Source of the DNA: a virus
Strand: one strand, 5' to 3'
Length of the DNA: 64,000 nt
IMG/VR virus record: IMGVR_UViG_3300020183_000014
Span: 62,001 to 126,000 of that record
The translations under genes were made by a program, and so were the position numbers. Positions 1 through 8,392 of the stretch are shown here, piece after piece. Position 1 is the stretch's first letter, and each line of letters begins with the position of its first letter. Below the pieces are notes generated by a model that was not told the DNA's origin, did not search any database, and worked only from the letters and a program-made list of their open reading frames with translations.

Positions 1-2
1 TG

Positions 3-242
3 CCCTATACGATTGATTTAAAAACAGCATACAAAGAAGGTAAGTTGTTAGATAACGGTAACGCTTTATTAGTACATGAAAACAAAAACCATAAACTGTG
101 GTCAAAGTATATGAAATTATTAATAAATAATCCAAATATGGTTGAAGATTTGGGTAATAGATTATACGAGACAGTGAAAGACAAATACTCTTTAGTAACA
201 GTTTCAAAAAACAGAACAGAATTTTTCAAATCAATAATTTAA
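3..242 (+). CDS. Glycosyltransferase, C-terminal part (cut by window edge)
   Basis: The frame is open from the left edge, so only the last 79 codons are visible. The pattern of a Gly-Asn-Ala-Leu-Leu-Val strand, a Trp, a helix with Asn-Pro and then Leu-Gly-Asn-Arg-Leu-Tyr followed by a Tyr-Ser-Leu helix is that of the end of a GT-B (GT4-like) glycosyltransferase, where the last helices close over the nucleotide-sugar domain. Two further glycosyltransferases lie a few kb downstream on the same strand. The catalytic domain is out of view, so donor and acceptor cannot be judged. Confidence 0.55.
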   Translation, partial: PYTIDLKTAYKEGKLLDNGNALLVHENKNHKLWSKYMKLLINNPNMVEDLGNRLYETVKDKYSLVTVSKNRTEFFKSII

Positions 243-254
243 AAACAAAAAACC

Positions 255-488
255 ATGCATTATTTAGTAACAGTAGGTTATGAAACCGAAAATTTAGACA
301 GAAACGGTAATTCAAGATTGCAAAAAGTTAAGTACATTGTAGAAGCTGAGTCGGTTGAAGAAGCAACTTTGGTTGTTTCAAAGTACAGAGCCGGAGACAC
401 GAGGTCTTCAGAAAGTTTGGCGATTGTAAAGATGCCAATCGAATGTATTATTGACCCACAAAATACTCCTGAGTACTTTAAAAAATAA
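255..488 (+). CDS. Small protein resembling DUF4494
   Basis: A 77-residue protein that starts 12 bases after the preceding gene. The fold pattern (beta strand at 2-9, strand at 23-30, an Ala-Glu-Ser-Val-Glu-Glu-Ala helix, then a second strand-helix) resembles the DUF4494 family of Bacteroidota and their phages, whose function is not known. The resemblance is from memory of the family pattern. There is no Shine-Dalgarno sequence; the start is preceded by an A-rich stretch, the usual situation in Bacteroidota. Confidence 0.6.
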   Translation: MHYLVTVGYETENLDRNGNSRLQKVKYIVEAESVEEATLVVSKYRAGDTRSSESLAIVKMPIECIIDPQNTPEYFKK

Positions 489-493
489 TTAAA

Positions 494-1060
494 ATGTTAA
501 CCGCAGAGCAAATAGAGTCAAACAAGAAAAAGTTTCTTGAAACAAACTCGAAATATAAAATTTTTACAGAAGAGTTGTTAGACTTTTTGGGTAATGACTT
601 TTTTTTAGCACCAGCTTCCACATCTTTAGACATGTATGGGTGTTTTCCAGGTGGATTATTGGGTCATTGTTTTAAAGCCGCGAAGTATTCGGTTAAAACC
701 AATGAACTACTCCCTGAAACAATGAGGGTAGAAACGTCTTCTATTTTGAAGTGTATATTTTTATCACAGATTGGTAAAACTTTTATGTTTAAACCAAACC
801 CAAGTGAATGGCATAGAAAAAACCTTGGTAAAATGTACGAATTCAACGAACAGGAAGTTTCAATGAAATCAGGTGAAAGGGCAATATATTATGCGGTAAA
901 CAACGGGGTAAAATTATCAGAAGACGAATTCCAATCAATCATGAACTCGGATAAAGAATCGGATGATAAAATGGCTAAGTATCGTTCTGGTACTTTATCT
1001 AATGTAATAAGAGTCGGTTTTGAACTATCAATATTAGAAGAAAAAAATGGACAAAAATGA
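494..1060 (+). CDS. HD-domain-like protein with degenerate metal site
   Basis: A 188-residue protein. Residues 54-60 (GGLLGHC) match the first His of HD-type phosphohydrolases, usually in a Gly-Gly-Leu-x-x-His context. Where the His-Asp pair is expected (about residues 91-97, FLSQIGK) the residues are Ser-Gln, so the metal-binding HD dyad is missing. The C-terminal helices match the length of small HD proteins. It may be a catalytically dead relative or a regulator. Its last 14 bases overlap the dUTPase gene, which suggests co-translation. Confidence 0.4.
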   Translation: MLTAEQIESNKKKFLETNSKYKIFTEELLDFLGNDFFLAPASTSLDMYGCFPGGLLGHCFKAAKYSVKTNELLPETMRVETSSILKCIFLSQIGKTFMFKPNPSEWHRKNLGKMYEFNEQEVSMKSGERAIYYAVNNGVKLSEDEFQSIMNSDKESDDKMAKYRSGTLSNVIRVGFELSILEEKNGQK

Positions 1061-1646
1061 AATTGAGTCGTATATTAAACGACTCCAAGAATTAGAAAAA
1101 GAAATCCTTAACGATAACTCCGATGATACGTCAATTATGGGAGACTTAAATAATTTGTTATTTAGTCTTGGTGATGATATCAAAAATCAAGTTGAGGAAC
1201 AAGTTAATCGATTTGAAGTAAAAGTTAAAAAATTACATCCTGACGCAGTGATTCCCAAATACGCAAAAGATGGAGACGCGGGAATGGATTTAGTTGCAAC
1301 ATCAATCTTATCGGAAACCACAACTCATGTTACTTATGGTACAGGAATCTCTATTGAAATTCCAAAAGGTTTTGTTGGGTTAATATTTCCTCGCTCATCT
1401 ATTAGAAAATATGATTTATCATTAACAAATTGTGTCGGTGTAGTTGATAGTGGATATAGGGGGGAATTACAAGCAACATTCAAAAAATCTAATTGGTTAA
1501 AAGGAAATGAATCTGAAAAATATCAAATCGGTGATAGGATTGTTCAAATAATGATAATTCCATATCCTTCAGTCACTTTTGTTTGGGTAGACGAATTATC
1601 TCAAACAGACAGGGGGGAAGGGGGGTTTGGTTCTACGGGTTCATAA
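1047..1646 (+). CDS. dut: dUTPase
   Basis: Hydrolyses dUTP to dUMP and pyrophosphate, keeping uracil out of phage DNA and feeding dTMP synthesis. All trimeric-dUTPase motifs are visible: DAGMDL (77-82), PRSS (115-118), GVVDSGYRGE (131-140), the GDRIVQ strand, and the C-terminal Gly-rich arm GEGGFGSTGS that closes over the active site. About 55 extra N-terminal residues form a charged helical segment that ordinary bacterial dUTPases (about 145 residues) lack. The gene overlaps the HD-like gene upstream. With dCMP deaminase at 12.8 kb it forms a pyrimidine-salvage pair. Confidence 0.93.
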   Translation: MDKNEIESYIKRLQELEKEILNDNSDDTSIMGDLNNLLFSLGDDIKNQVEEQVNRFEVKVKKLHPDAVIPKYAKDGDAGMDLVATSILSETTTHVTYGTGISIEIPKGFVGLIFPRSSIRKYDLSLTNCVGVVDSGYRGELQATFKKSNWLKGNESEKYQIGDRIVQIMIIPYPSVTFVWVDELSQTDRGEGGFGSTGS

Positions 1647-1669
1647 TAATTTTATTAAAAAAAACTGAA

Positions 1670-2386
1670 TTGAGAAAATCAACAATAAAAACCGTAAATG
1701 TAGTGGAAGATAAAAAAACATCTAAAAAAGATAGAATTAGGCAAATTATAAAACAACCTAAAGAAAAATTTCTTAACAAAAATCAAGAAAATTATTGGAA
1801 AACTTTAGGTGAAAATGAAATAACATTTTGTTTTGGACCCGCCGGTGTTGGTAAATCTTATATTGCAATGAAAAGGGCTGTTGATTTACTTTGGGACGAA
1901 AATAATAAATATGAAAAAATTATTATCGTTAGGCCAGCGGTCGAAGCGGAGGAAAAATTAGGTTCACTACCCGGTGGATTAGAAGAAAAACTAGACCCAT
2001 ACATCTATCCTTCATACTATTTACTAAATAAAATAATAGGTAAAGAGGCAAGAGAAAAATTAAAAGATGAAGGGTTTATTGAAATTGCCGCATTGGCTTA
2101 TATGAGAGGATGGAATGTTGACAATACAATTTTAGTCTTCGAAGAGGCTCAAAACACAACCCCGTCCCAAATGAAACTTTTATTGACCCGTATTGGGTTT
2201 AATTCAAAATTTTTTATTTCGGGAGATTTAGAACAATCAGACAAATTTAAAGACAAAACAAAAACCGGATTATACGACGCAAAAGTAAGACTTGGTGATT
2301 TAAAAAACATCGGTGTATTTGAATTTAGTAATGAGGATATTGTTAGAAATCCAATTATTACTCAAATCTTAAAAATGTACGATTAA
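1670..2386 (+). CDS. phoH: PhoH-like ATPase
   Basis: A PhoH-family P-loop NTPase, common in marine and large phages; its role in infection is unsettled (phosphate-stress and RNA-related roles have been proposed). Walker A is GPAGVGKS (about 56-63), Walker B is ILVFEEAQN, followed by a sensor-like FFISGD strand, as in PhoH2. The frame is open back to 1583, inside dUTPase, but homology-like sequence only begins about codon 40, so I place the start at the TTG at 1670; there is no good ATG. The start is therefore uncertain; the product call is firm. Confidence 0.85.
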   Translation: MRKSTIKTVNVVEDKKTSKKDRIRQIIKQPKEKFLNKNQENYWKTLGENEITFCFGPAGVGKSYIAMKRAVDLLWDENNKYEKIIIVRPAVEAEEKLGSLPGGLEEKLDPYIYPSYYLLNKIIGKEAREKLKDEGFIEIAALAYMRGWNVDNTILVFEEAQNTTPSQMKLLLTRIGFNSKFFISGDLEQSDKFKDKTKTGLYDAKVRLGDLKNIGVFEFSNEDIVRNPIITQILKMYD

Positions 2387-2423
2387 ACTTTACTTATAAA
2401 ATTTTATAAATTATATTTCCTAT

Positions 2424-3104
2424 ATGGAAATATTTGTTGGTATTGATGGTGTTTTAAGAAATACAATACAGAAATTTGATTACCATTATAGAGATTATTT
2501 TTTAAACACCGAAACATGTGAGGAAGAAAAGTTTGATTATGGTGTAAATGGTGTGCCAATATCTATTGAAAATTTGTTAAGTACCTACAATTTTCAATCA
2601 ATCGATGAATTTAATAAATTTTTATATTTTGATTTCCCAATTGAAATATATGGACACGCCGGTTTGAGTTATAATCAAGCAGCCACTGAATTAAACAAAT
2701 TAATTTTTGAAAATAAAAACCACAAAATAACCTTAGTTGGTTTAAGCGAAAAGGGTAAAGCAAAACCCGCCACACTCTTTTTTCTTTCAAAAAATGGTAT
2801 TATATGTGATAATATCATTTTTTCAACGACTGGAGAAATAAAAAAATTATGGAAAAAATGTGATTTATGGATAACGGATGATATAAATGTTGTTTCACAA
2901 TGTCCAATACACAAAAAAGTTATAAAATTTAATACCTTTTATAATAATAACTTTACAAATAAACTACAAATAAATAAATTATCAGAAATAAATAAAACAT
3001 GGTTGAAATTTTCGGTAAAAACTATTATATCGATGTTGATAGAATCAGTGACAAATGTCAAACGGGTAATCAAATTCAAAATGAGGACGGAATCACAACA
3101 TTAG
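2424..3104 (+). CDS. HAD-like protein with altered nucleophile site
   Basis: The N-terminal strand reads FVGIDGVLRNT, like the DxDGVL motif of HAD phosphatases and 5'(3')-nucleotidases, but Gly stands where the nucleophilic Asp belongs. A later strand (LVGL) with Lys in a helix and a WITDD acidic motif fit HAD motifs II-IV. The protein (226 residues) may have lost phosphatase activity. Its last 106 bases overlap the next gene in another frame, unusually long for this phage; the tail after about residue 192 is basic and may not be conserved. Confidence 0.5.
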   Translation: MEIFVGIDGVLRNTIQKFDYHYRDYFLNTETCEEEKFDYGVNGVPISIENLLSTYNFQSIDEFNKFLYFDFPIEIYGHAGLSYNQAATELNKLIFENKNHKITLVGLSEKGKAKPATLFFLSKNGIICDNIIFSTTGEIKKLWKKCDLWITDDINVVSQCPIHKKVIKFNTFYNNNFTNKLQINKLSEINKTWLKFSVKTIISMLIESVTNVKRVIKFKMRTESQH

Positions 3105-3280
3105 AAATAAACCTATTTAAATATGAGATTATTAAAAGTTGTATTGAGAGAATACTAAATGAGTTTGATGAAGTAGATGAAGAATTGGGTGAATTTGGCC
3201 AAAGTAGTTTATCAACATCTTTTAAAATTGCTTTTAATACTCTAATAAAATATGACATACTAATATCAGAAGATGAATAA
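2999..3280 (+). CDS. Hypothetical protein
   Basis: A 93-residue acidic protein of alternating strand and helix, with no motif I recognise. It starts inside the 3' end of the HAD-like gene and ends 8 bases into the following glycosyltransferase gene, so it is probably translated from the same transcript. The composition (balanced hydrophobic and acidic residues, ending in an acidic cluster) looks like a real folded protein. Confidence 0.6.
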   Translation: MVEIFGKNYYIDVDRISDKCQTGNQIQNEDGITTLEINLFKYEIIKSCIERILNEFDEVDEELGEFGQSSLSTSFKIAFNTLIKYDILISEDE

Positions 3281-4358
3281 CAAAGAAAATATAGAAAAAT
3301 TATCGGTTGCTTTAGAAAAACTAAAAACCAAAACCAACACCATATATTTTTTGGTGTACGATACAAAAAAGAATCCAAGAGCGTCAGTAAAGCATATTTA
3401 CGACATCGCTTTAACTTTAAAACAAAGTGGGTATAATTCAAAATTACTTGTTGAAGATAAAACATATTCAGGAGTGAATTCTTGGTTGGGTGACAATTAC
3501 TCCGAATTAGAAATTGTAACAATTAAAGACGACCGAGTTGAAATCAAAATTGAAGATGTTATTATTGTTCCTGAGTACTATTCGAACGTGTTGGAATCTA
3601 TGACCAATATTAGATGTGTAAAAGTCATGTTAGTTCAACAAAAAGAATACATTTTTGAAACATTACCAATTGGTAGTAGATGGTCCGATTACGGATTTGA
3701 TAGGGTAATCACAACTACTAAATTTTCTAAAAAATATATTAGTGAGATTTTTCCCGAGTCTCTGGTGCATATTATTCCTCCAATTATAGGTGATGAATTT
3801 AAGGTTAATGATAAAAATACAAAACCAATTATTTCTATAATGTGCAAAGACAGGTCAACAAACAAGAGAATTATATCTGAATTTTATATTAGATACCCAC
3901 ACTTGAGGTGGTTGACGTTTAGAGACATGGTTAATATGTCTTATCAAGAATTTGCTGATAACCTGAGAGAGTGTATTGTTTCAGTATGGGTAGATGAAGA
4001 TTCCACATTTGGGACCTTCCCATTAGAATCGATGAAATCGGGAGTACCCGTAATCGGTAAGATACCAAAGAATGAACCAGATTGGTTAAGTGAAAATGGT
4101 ATGTGGACATATGACGATTCAAAAATTGTTGAAATCCTCGGAACATATATTAACGCTTGGTTGGAGGGTGTTGAAATTAATGATGATATCAAAAATAAAA
4201 TGAAAGACACGTTGTTGCCATATGAATCAGATATTACAAAAAGTAACATATTAAATATTTTTGATTCATTTATAAATAAAAGAATTGATGTAATAGAACA
4301 AGCAATAAATAAAATAAAAGAAGAATTTAATAAATCAACTAAAGAAGAGGTATCATGA
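3273..4358 (+). CDS. Glycosyltransferase (GT-B fold)
   Basis: A 361-residue protein with an N-terminal Rossmann-like half (TIYFLVYDTKKNPRASVKHI, roughly 22-41) and a C-terminal half containing an STFGTFPLESMKSGVPVIG segment (about 247-265). That Glu-Ser-Met-x-x-Gly-x-Pro-Val pattern is the E-x7-E-like donor site of GT4 enzymes. It probably transfers a hexose-type sugar from a nucleotide donor; the acceptor is unknown. It overlaps both neighbours by 4-8 bases, forming a unit with the GT2-like gene downstream. Possible jobs are glycosylation of virion proteins or DNA, or changes to host surface glycans. Confidence 0.7.
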   Translation: MNNKENIEKLSVALEKLKTKTNTIYFLVYDTKKNPRASVKHIYDIALTLKQSGYNSKLLVEDKTYSGVNSWLGDNYSELEIVTIKDDRVEIKIEDVIIVPEYYSNVLESMTNIRCVKVMLVQQKEYIFETLPIGSRWSDYGFDRVITTTKFSKKYISEIFPESLVHIIPPIIGDEFKVNDKNTKPIISIMCKDRSTNKRIISEFYIRYPHLRWLTFRDMVNMSYQEFADNLRECIVSVWVDEDSTFGTFPLESMKSGVPVIGKIPKNEPDWLSENGMWTYDDSKIVEILGTYINAWLEGVEINDDIKNKMKDTLLPYESDITKSNILNIFDSFINKRIDVIEQAINKIKEEFNKSTKEEVS

Positions 4359-5134
4359 AAGACATATCAATAATTTTACCCATTCATAAATGGGATGAGG
4401 AATATGAAACGATGTTTAGAAACGCGTTCAGTTCAGCCGAACAATTTTATAACGATGTAAAGTTGATAATTGTTGGGCCACCAAGTGTTGTTTCAAAAAT
4501 AAACATTGAACAATCTAATTTGGAGTATAAAATAATGGAAAACAGTGGTGAACAAGATTTTTGTTCACAGATTAATCTAGGTATCACAAATTGTGACACA
4601 GAGTGGTTTTCTATTTTGGAAGTTGATGATGAATATCACAAAAATTGGTTAACATTAGTAAACTCATACAGAAAAGAAAACCCTGAAGTTGGGGCTTTTT
4701 TAAGTTTAGTAAAAGATATCAATGTTGAAGGAAAGTTTTTAAGTTACACCAATGAATCAACTTGGGCCTATGGATTTACAGATAAACAGGGATTCTTAGA
4801 TAATGAAGCTTTATTAGAATACCAAAACTTTCAAATTAATGGTGGCCTATACAAAACATCTGTTATAACAGAGTATGGTAAATTAAAATCAAACATCAAA
4901 CTAACATTTGGTTATGAATTTTTATTAAGGTTAACACATAACAATGTGAATGTCATGACGATTCCGAGATTAGGATACCAACACGTAAACTTTAGAGAGG
5001 ATTCTTTATTTTGGAATTATAAAAATTCAGAAAAAATGAGACTTTCACAAGAAGAGGTTAAATTTTGGTTAAACACAGCAAAAAAAGAGTTTTTCTTCAA
5101 AAACGTAAGAGATATAAATTATGTAGAAAATTAA
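4355..5134 (+). CDS. Glycosyltransferase family 2-like protein
   Basis: The 259-residue protein begins with DISIILPIHKWDEEYETMFRN, the first strand of the GT-A fold, and has an ILEVDDEYHKNW segment (about 87-98) matching the DxD-containing metal and nucleotide-sugar site. An Asn-Gly-Gly loop and the later GYEFLLRL helix fit GT2 enzymes. The gene overlaps the preceding glycosyltransferase by 4 bases (ATGA) and has a GAGG sequence a few bases before the start, one of the few Shine-Dalgarno-like sites in the window. Confidence 0.65.
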   Translation: MKDISIILPIHKWDEEYETMFRNAFSSAEQFYNDVKLIIVGPPSVVSKINIEQSNLEYKIMENSGEQDFCSQINLGITNCDTEWFSILEVDDEYHKNWLTLVNSYRKENPEVGAFLSLVKDINVEGKFLSYTNESTWAYGFTDKQGFLDNEALLEYQNFQINGGLYKTSVITEYGKLKSNIKLTFGYEFLLRLTHNNVNVMTIPRLGYQHVNFREDSLFWNYKNSEKMRLSQEEVKFWLNTAKKEFFFKNVRDINYVEN

Positions 5135-5137
5135 TAT

Positions 5138-5836
5138 ATGCCGCGTAAACGAACCCAAAAAATATATTTTGGGGAGGAACAAGAAAAAGCGGTTGTAAGA
5201 TACTTAGAATCCGAATCCGAAACAGAAAAGAATAAGATATTCAACGAATATTTAAGAGAACCTCTCACAATAATGGTCGAAAGCATAATTCGACGTTATA
5301 AATTATATAGAAAAGATTTTGAATTTGTGGACATACACGCAGATACAATGTCTTTTTTAATGACGAAGATTAATAAATTTGACCATACAAAAAACCATAA
5401 AGCTTATTCTTATTTTGGTACTATTTGTAAAAACTACTTAATGGGTGCAATTCAAAGGGACGCTAAAGAAATGAATCGAAGCGTTTCTTACGATGATATC
5501 TCATCCGATTTAGAGGAAAGTGCAGAGCATTCTTATTACATTGATGAATATCATATTGATTACAAAGATGTTATAATAAAATTTATAATTGAATTAGAAA
5601 CCTTTATAGAGACAGAAGAATTGAATGATAATGAACAGAAAATAGGGTATGCTTTAATTGAGATTTTTAGCAACTTTGAAAAAATATTCCAAATAGGTGA
5701 AGGAAATAAATTCAATAAAAATTTAATTCTATTATCATTAAGAGAAATGACATCATTATCAACAAAAGAAATCAGAATCTCTCTAAAGAGATATAAAAAA
5801 GTTTACGAAGGAATCATGGTAAGATTCGTAAATTAA
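5138..5836 (+). CDS. 55: RNA polymerase sigma factor for late genes (T4 gp55-like)
   Basis: The 232-residue protein resembles T4 gp55, the minimal sigma factor that directs host RNA polymerase to late promoters. The segment AYSYFGTICKNYLMGAIQRD (about 88-107) matches the conserved region-2 helix of gp55-like proteins that binds the polymerase clamp and the -10 element. An acidic middle and a helical C-terminus follow. It sits just upstream of a run of virion genes. TATTTATA-like sites before many genes in this window are candidate targets. Confidence 0.8.
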   Translation: MPRKRTQKIYFGEEQEKAVVRYLESESETEKNKIFNEYLREPLTIMVESIIRRYKLYRKDFEFVDIHADTMSFLMTKINKFDHTKNHKAYSYFGTICKNYLMGAIQRDAKEMNRSVSYDDISSDLEESAEHSYYIDEYHIDYKDVIIKFIIELETFIETEELNDNEQKIGYALIEIFSNFEKIFQIGEGNKFNKNLILLSLREMTSLSTKEIRISLKRYKKVYEGIMVRFVN

Positions 5837-5845
5837 CTATTTCTC

Positions 5846-5853
5846 TATTTATA
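5846..5853 (+). promoter_or_regulatory. Candidate late-promoter motif TATTTATA
   Basis: The octamer lies directly after the sigma-factor gene and ends only 4 bases before the next ATG (5858). If it is a -10 element the mRNA would be essentially leaderless. Inference from recurrence before several other genes. Confidence 0.35.
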
Positions 5854-5857
5854 TATT

Positions 5858-6232
5858 ATGAGGGAAAAGAAAAATATAATATCATTAGACACAGATTCAG
5901 CGTTAGCGTTGATGCAAGAAATCTACAACGATATTGTTGAACAAAAAAATACTGCGTCAATGATAACTAAAAAAATGTTAACATTCATGAAAGACGCTGA
6001 GGATATGAGCGTCATTGGTCCCGTCATTAAAGAACAACAAAAAATATTAAACGATTGTACCGAAAAAAAGATTTCATTAGTTAAACTTCAAGGAGCCTTA
6101 TTAAAACAAACCCAAGGAAGTGGCCCAAATTCAAGTGGTGGTAAATTACAACTTACTGATGAAGATAGAGTCATATTGGAAAAACTGATGAATGATACTG
6201 AAGGAGAGTCGTCAGGAACATATACAGACTAA
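5858..6232 (+). CDS. Hypothetical helical protein, probable virion or assembly role
   Basis: A 124-residue, mostly helical protein with an amphipathic N-terminal helix, a Lys-rich middle and a Gly/Ser linker (about 86-95) before an acidic C-terminus. No domain is recognised. It is preceded by a TATTTATA site, is the first gene after the late sigma factor, and its stop overlaps the start of the next large virion-type gene by one base, so a structural or chaperone role is inferred from position. Confidence 0.6.
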   Translation: MREKKNIISLDTDSALALMQEIYNDIVEQKNTASMITKKMLTFMKDAEDMSVIGPVIKEQQKILNDCTEKKISLVKLQGALLKQTQGSGPNSSGGKLQLTDEDRVILEKLMNDTEGESSGTYTD

Positions 6233-8190
6233 TGGCTAATTCAAAAGAACCCAAAAAAAAACTTCAAGCTTCGATTGAAGCAATAAAAAAAATTAATGAC
6301 GACCCAAAGGGTTCATTGGGTTCTATTGCCGACTCTTATCAAAAAAACATACCGGACCCAAACGAGTTATTTTCTAAAAAAAGTGCCGATTTAAAAAATA
6401 AATTAAAATCTAAGGTAGAAAATAATAAAGACATCTTTAAAGAATTGTTAGAAATTACAGAACAATTCATTACCAGTAACAAAAAAACAAAAACCGATAC
6501 TACACCAACAAAAAGTGACAGTGTACCTGTCAATGTTGACAAGAATCTCGTAAAAGGAAAAATAAAACGTTATGCGGTTTCTTCCTCAAAAACAACTCTA
6601 AAATCTGCAAAACAAATTGCAATTAAACATTTTTCAGAAGCTCTTTTTATGGGTGACGGAATTTGTGGTAGTCAGTCCGTTTTTAATATAGATTCAATAG
6701 TCCTAAAACCTGACGAATTTGACTTCTTAGATATTTTTACAATTGACCCCGATTCAGATTGTGGTCAATTAATTTACGAGAAAAAGTCACCTGATAAAAA
6801 CAAACAAAAGGCGAATAGAAAATTTTATGATTTAATGTCTTCAGGAGGTTTATACACTTACTCATCAAACAATGGTAAAAACCTATTTAGTACCCAATGG
6901 AGTGCTTCAACACAACAATTTTTAATTACAGGATTAACTCAAGGTACAACAGGTACAACCAAAGTGCAAGACTTCATCAAAGACTATTATGAGTCTTTGG
7001 AATTTCCTGATATTGAAGATATCATGAAGACCGCTATGATGTTAACCATACAAGGCGGTTCAAGTTGTAGTGACTCAAGTAAATTTACAGTATCATTAAA
7101 TAAATCTCTAAGATTAATTGATAAATTATTCAAAGTATGTGGTTCCAATACTCAAAAAGATGAATTAAAAAATCAGACACCTGTTGATATGTTTAGTGAA
7201 AACGACCAAGACATTGAATTCTATTTTGATTTCGATGATGTGGAAGGTATTGACTTAGACGATGAACAAAATAGATTTAAAAGAGTATTAAAGTTTAAAG
7301 ACTGTTATAATTTTGAAATACCAGTAGACGACATGCATGTGGAGGATTTTATCTACTTAACAAATAATCAGAGCGTAGAGAGTGCGGTAGACAACACTTT
7401 AGAAAATTTAGCTAAAGATGCTTTATCACAATCAGACTCCTCTTTTGATATTAGCGCATTTTTAAATAACCTATTAAATAATTTCATCATCAATTTACCA
7501 AAAGCTTTGGTTATGTCGATTTTGTCGGCTAAAATATTCTTACCAATTATAGTATTATATAAAATATTTAAAACAGGTTTAACCAATGTGTATTTAAACA
7601 GTAAAGAATTAGCCAAGAAATTTTACAAGGCTATCGGTGCGATAATTAAAGATTTATTTTGGTTATTCATAAGAGAATTTTATAGATTAATAAAAGTAGA
7701 TTTATTGGCGTTTATCCAAAGTATTGTACAGAGAATTATTAAAAATAAGTACAAAAGGTATCTATTAATTATTACATCGTTAATTGCTTTATTGAGGAAA
7801 GCTTTAGAGACAGAGATAAATAATTGTTATGATTTATTCCAAACAATACTATCAACAATTGAGGCCGCATTATCACAAAAAGCACCTATAACAATACCTT
7901 CAATTCTTTTACTATTTTCAGATTCATTACCGGGTTTCAGTCAAGATAGGGCATTTATGAATATCATGAATAAATTAGAAGCGTCAGGTGTACCTACCGG
8001 ACCTTTATTTGGTGAATCAAATGACATAGGTAGTTTGGTAAAATCCGTTGTTGATGGGTATACCGAAGAAGAGGATGCAAATTCATTTGTAAAAATTGTA
8101 TTGAAAGGTGGAACACTACCCGGTCCACCACTCGCTGGTGGCGCGGTAATACCACCTGGATTTATTACGGGCGTAGGTAAAAAACAATAA
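6232..8190 (+). CDS. Large putative virion protein with hydrophobic helices
   Basis: A 652-residue protein not assigned to a family. The first 120 residues are Lys-rich and helical; the middle contains Gly/Ser/Thr-rich and Cys-containing stretches; residues about 415-445 and 505-525 are strongly hydrophobic helices; the C-terminus is rich in Pro and Gly. Together with the gp5-like gene downstream it looks like a baseplate or tail protein that may contact membrane, as tape-measure or injected proteins do. Function is inferred from position only. Confidence 0.55.
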   Translation: MANSKEPKKKLQASIEAIKKINDDPKGSLGSIADSYQKNIPDPNELFSKKSADLKNKLKSKVENNKDIFKELLEITEQFITSNKKTKTDTTPTKSDSVPVNVDKNLVKGKIKRYAVSSSKTTLKSAKQIAIKHFSEALFMGDGICGSQSVFNIDSIVLKPDEFDFLDIFTIDPDSDCGQLIYEKKSPDKNKQKANRKFYDLMSSGGLYTYSSNNGKNLFSTQWSASTQQFLITGLTQGTTGTTKVQDFIKDYYESLEFPDIEDIMKTAMMLTIQGGSSCSDSSKFTVSLNKSLRLIDKLFKVCGSNTQKDELKNQTPVDMFSENDQDIEFYFDFDDVEGIDLDDEQNRFKRVLKFKDCYNFEIPVDDMHVEDFIYLTNNQSVESAVDNTLENLAKDALSQSDSSFDISAFLNNLLNNFIINLPKALVMSILSAKIFLPIIVLYKIFKTGLTNVYLNSKELAKKFYKAIGAIIKDLFWLFIREFYRLIKVDLLAFIQSIVQRIIKNKYKRYLLIITSLIALLRKALETEINNCYDLFQTILSTIEAALSQKAPITIPSILLLFSDSLPGFSQDRAFMNIMNKLEASGVPTGPLFGESNDIGSLVKSVVDGYTEEEDANSFVKIVLKGGTLPGPPLAGGAVIPPGFITGVGKKQ

Positions 8191-8191
8191 T

Positions 8192-8392
8192 ATGAATATT
8201 GAAAAATTACAAAATATTGTAGAAAATGCAAAAGATAAATCAAATAAGGATTTATTTGATGCTGAAGAATTTTTATTTAAACAACACGAAGAATTAAAAC
8301 TGTACATTGTTGAATTAACAAAAAAATTAGAGTTCATTGAAAATCTACATGGGACAATAATTACTGAAATTGAAAATAGAAAAATACAATGA
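8192..8392 (+). CDS. Small coiled-coil protein
   Basis: A 66-residue protein made almost entirely of charged heptad-like helix (Leu/Ile every three to four residues), so a short coiled coil. It starts 1 base after the large virion protein gene and overlaps the gp5-like gene by 4 bases (ATGA), which makes translational coupling likely. It may be a small baseplate subunit or assembly factor. Confidence 0.6.
   Translation: MNIEKLQNIVENAKDKSNKDLFDAEEFLFKQHEELKLYIVELTKKLEFIENLHGTIITEIENRKIQ

Noticed and set aside
3076-3522. 148-codon minus-strand frame
   Set aside because: Overlaps the hypothetical protein and glycosyltransferase genes fully, without domain features or a promoter.
7941-8243. 100-codon minus-strand frame in the large virion protein gene
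   Set aside because: Pro/Ser-rich shadow of the Gly/Pro-rich C-terminus; opposite to a continuous gene unit.
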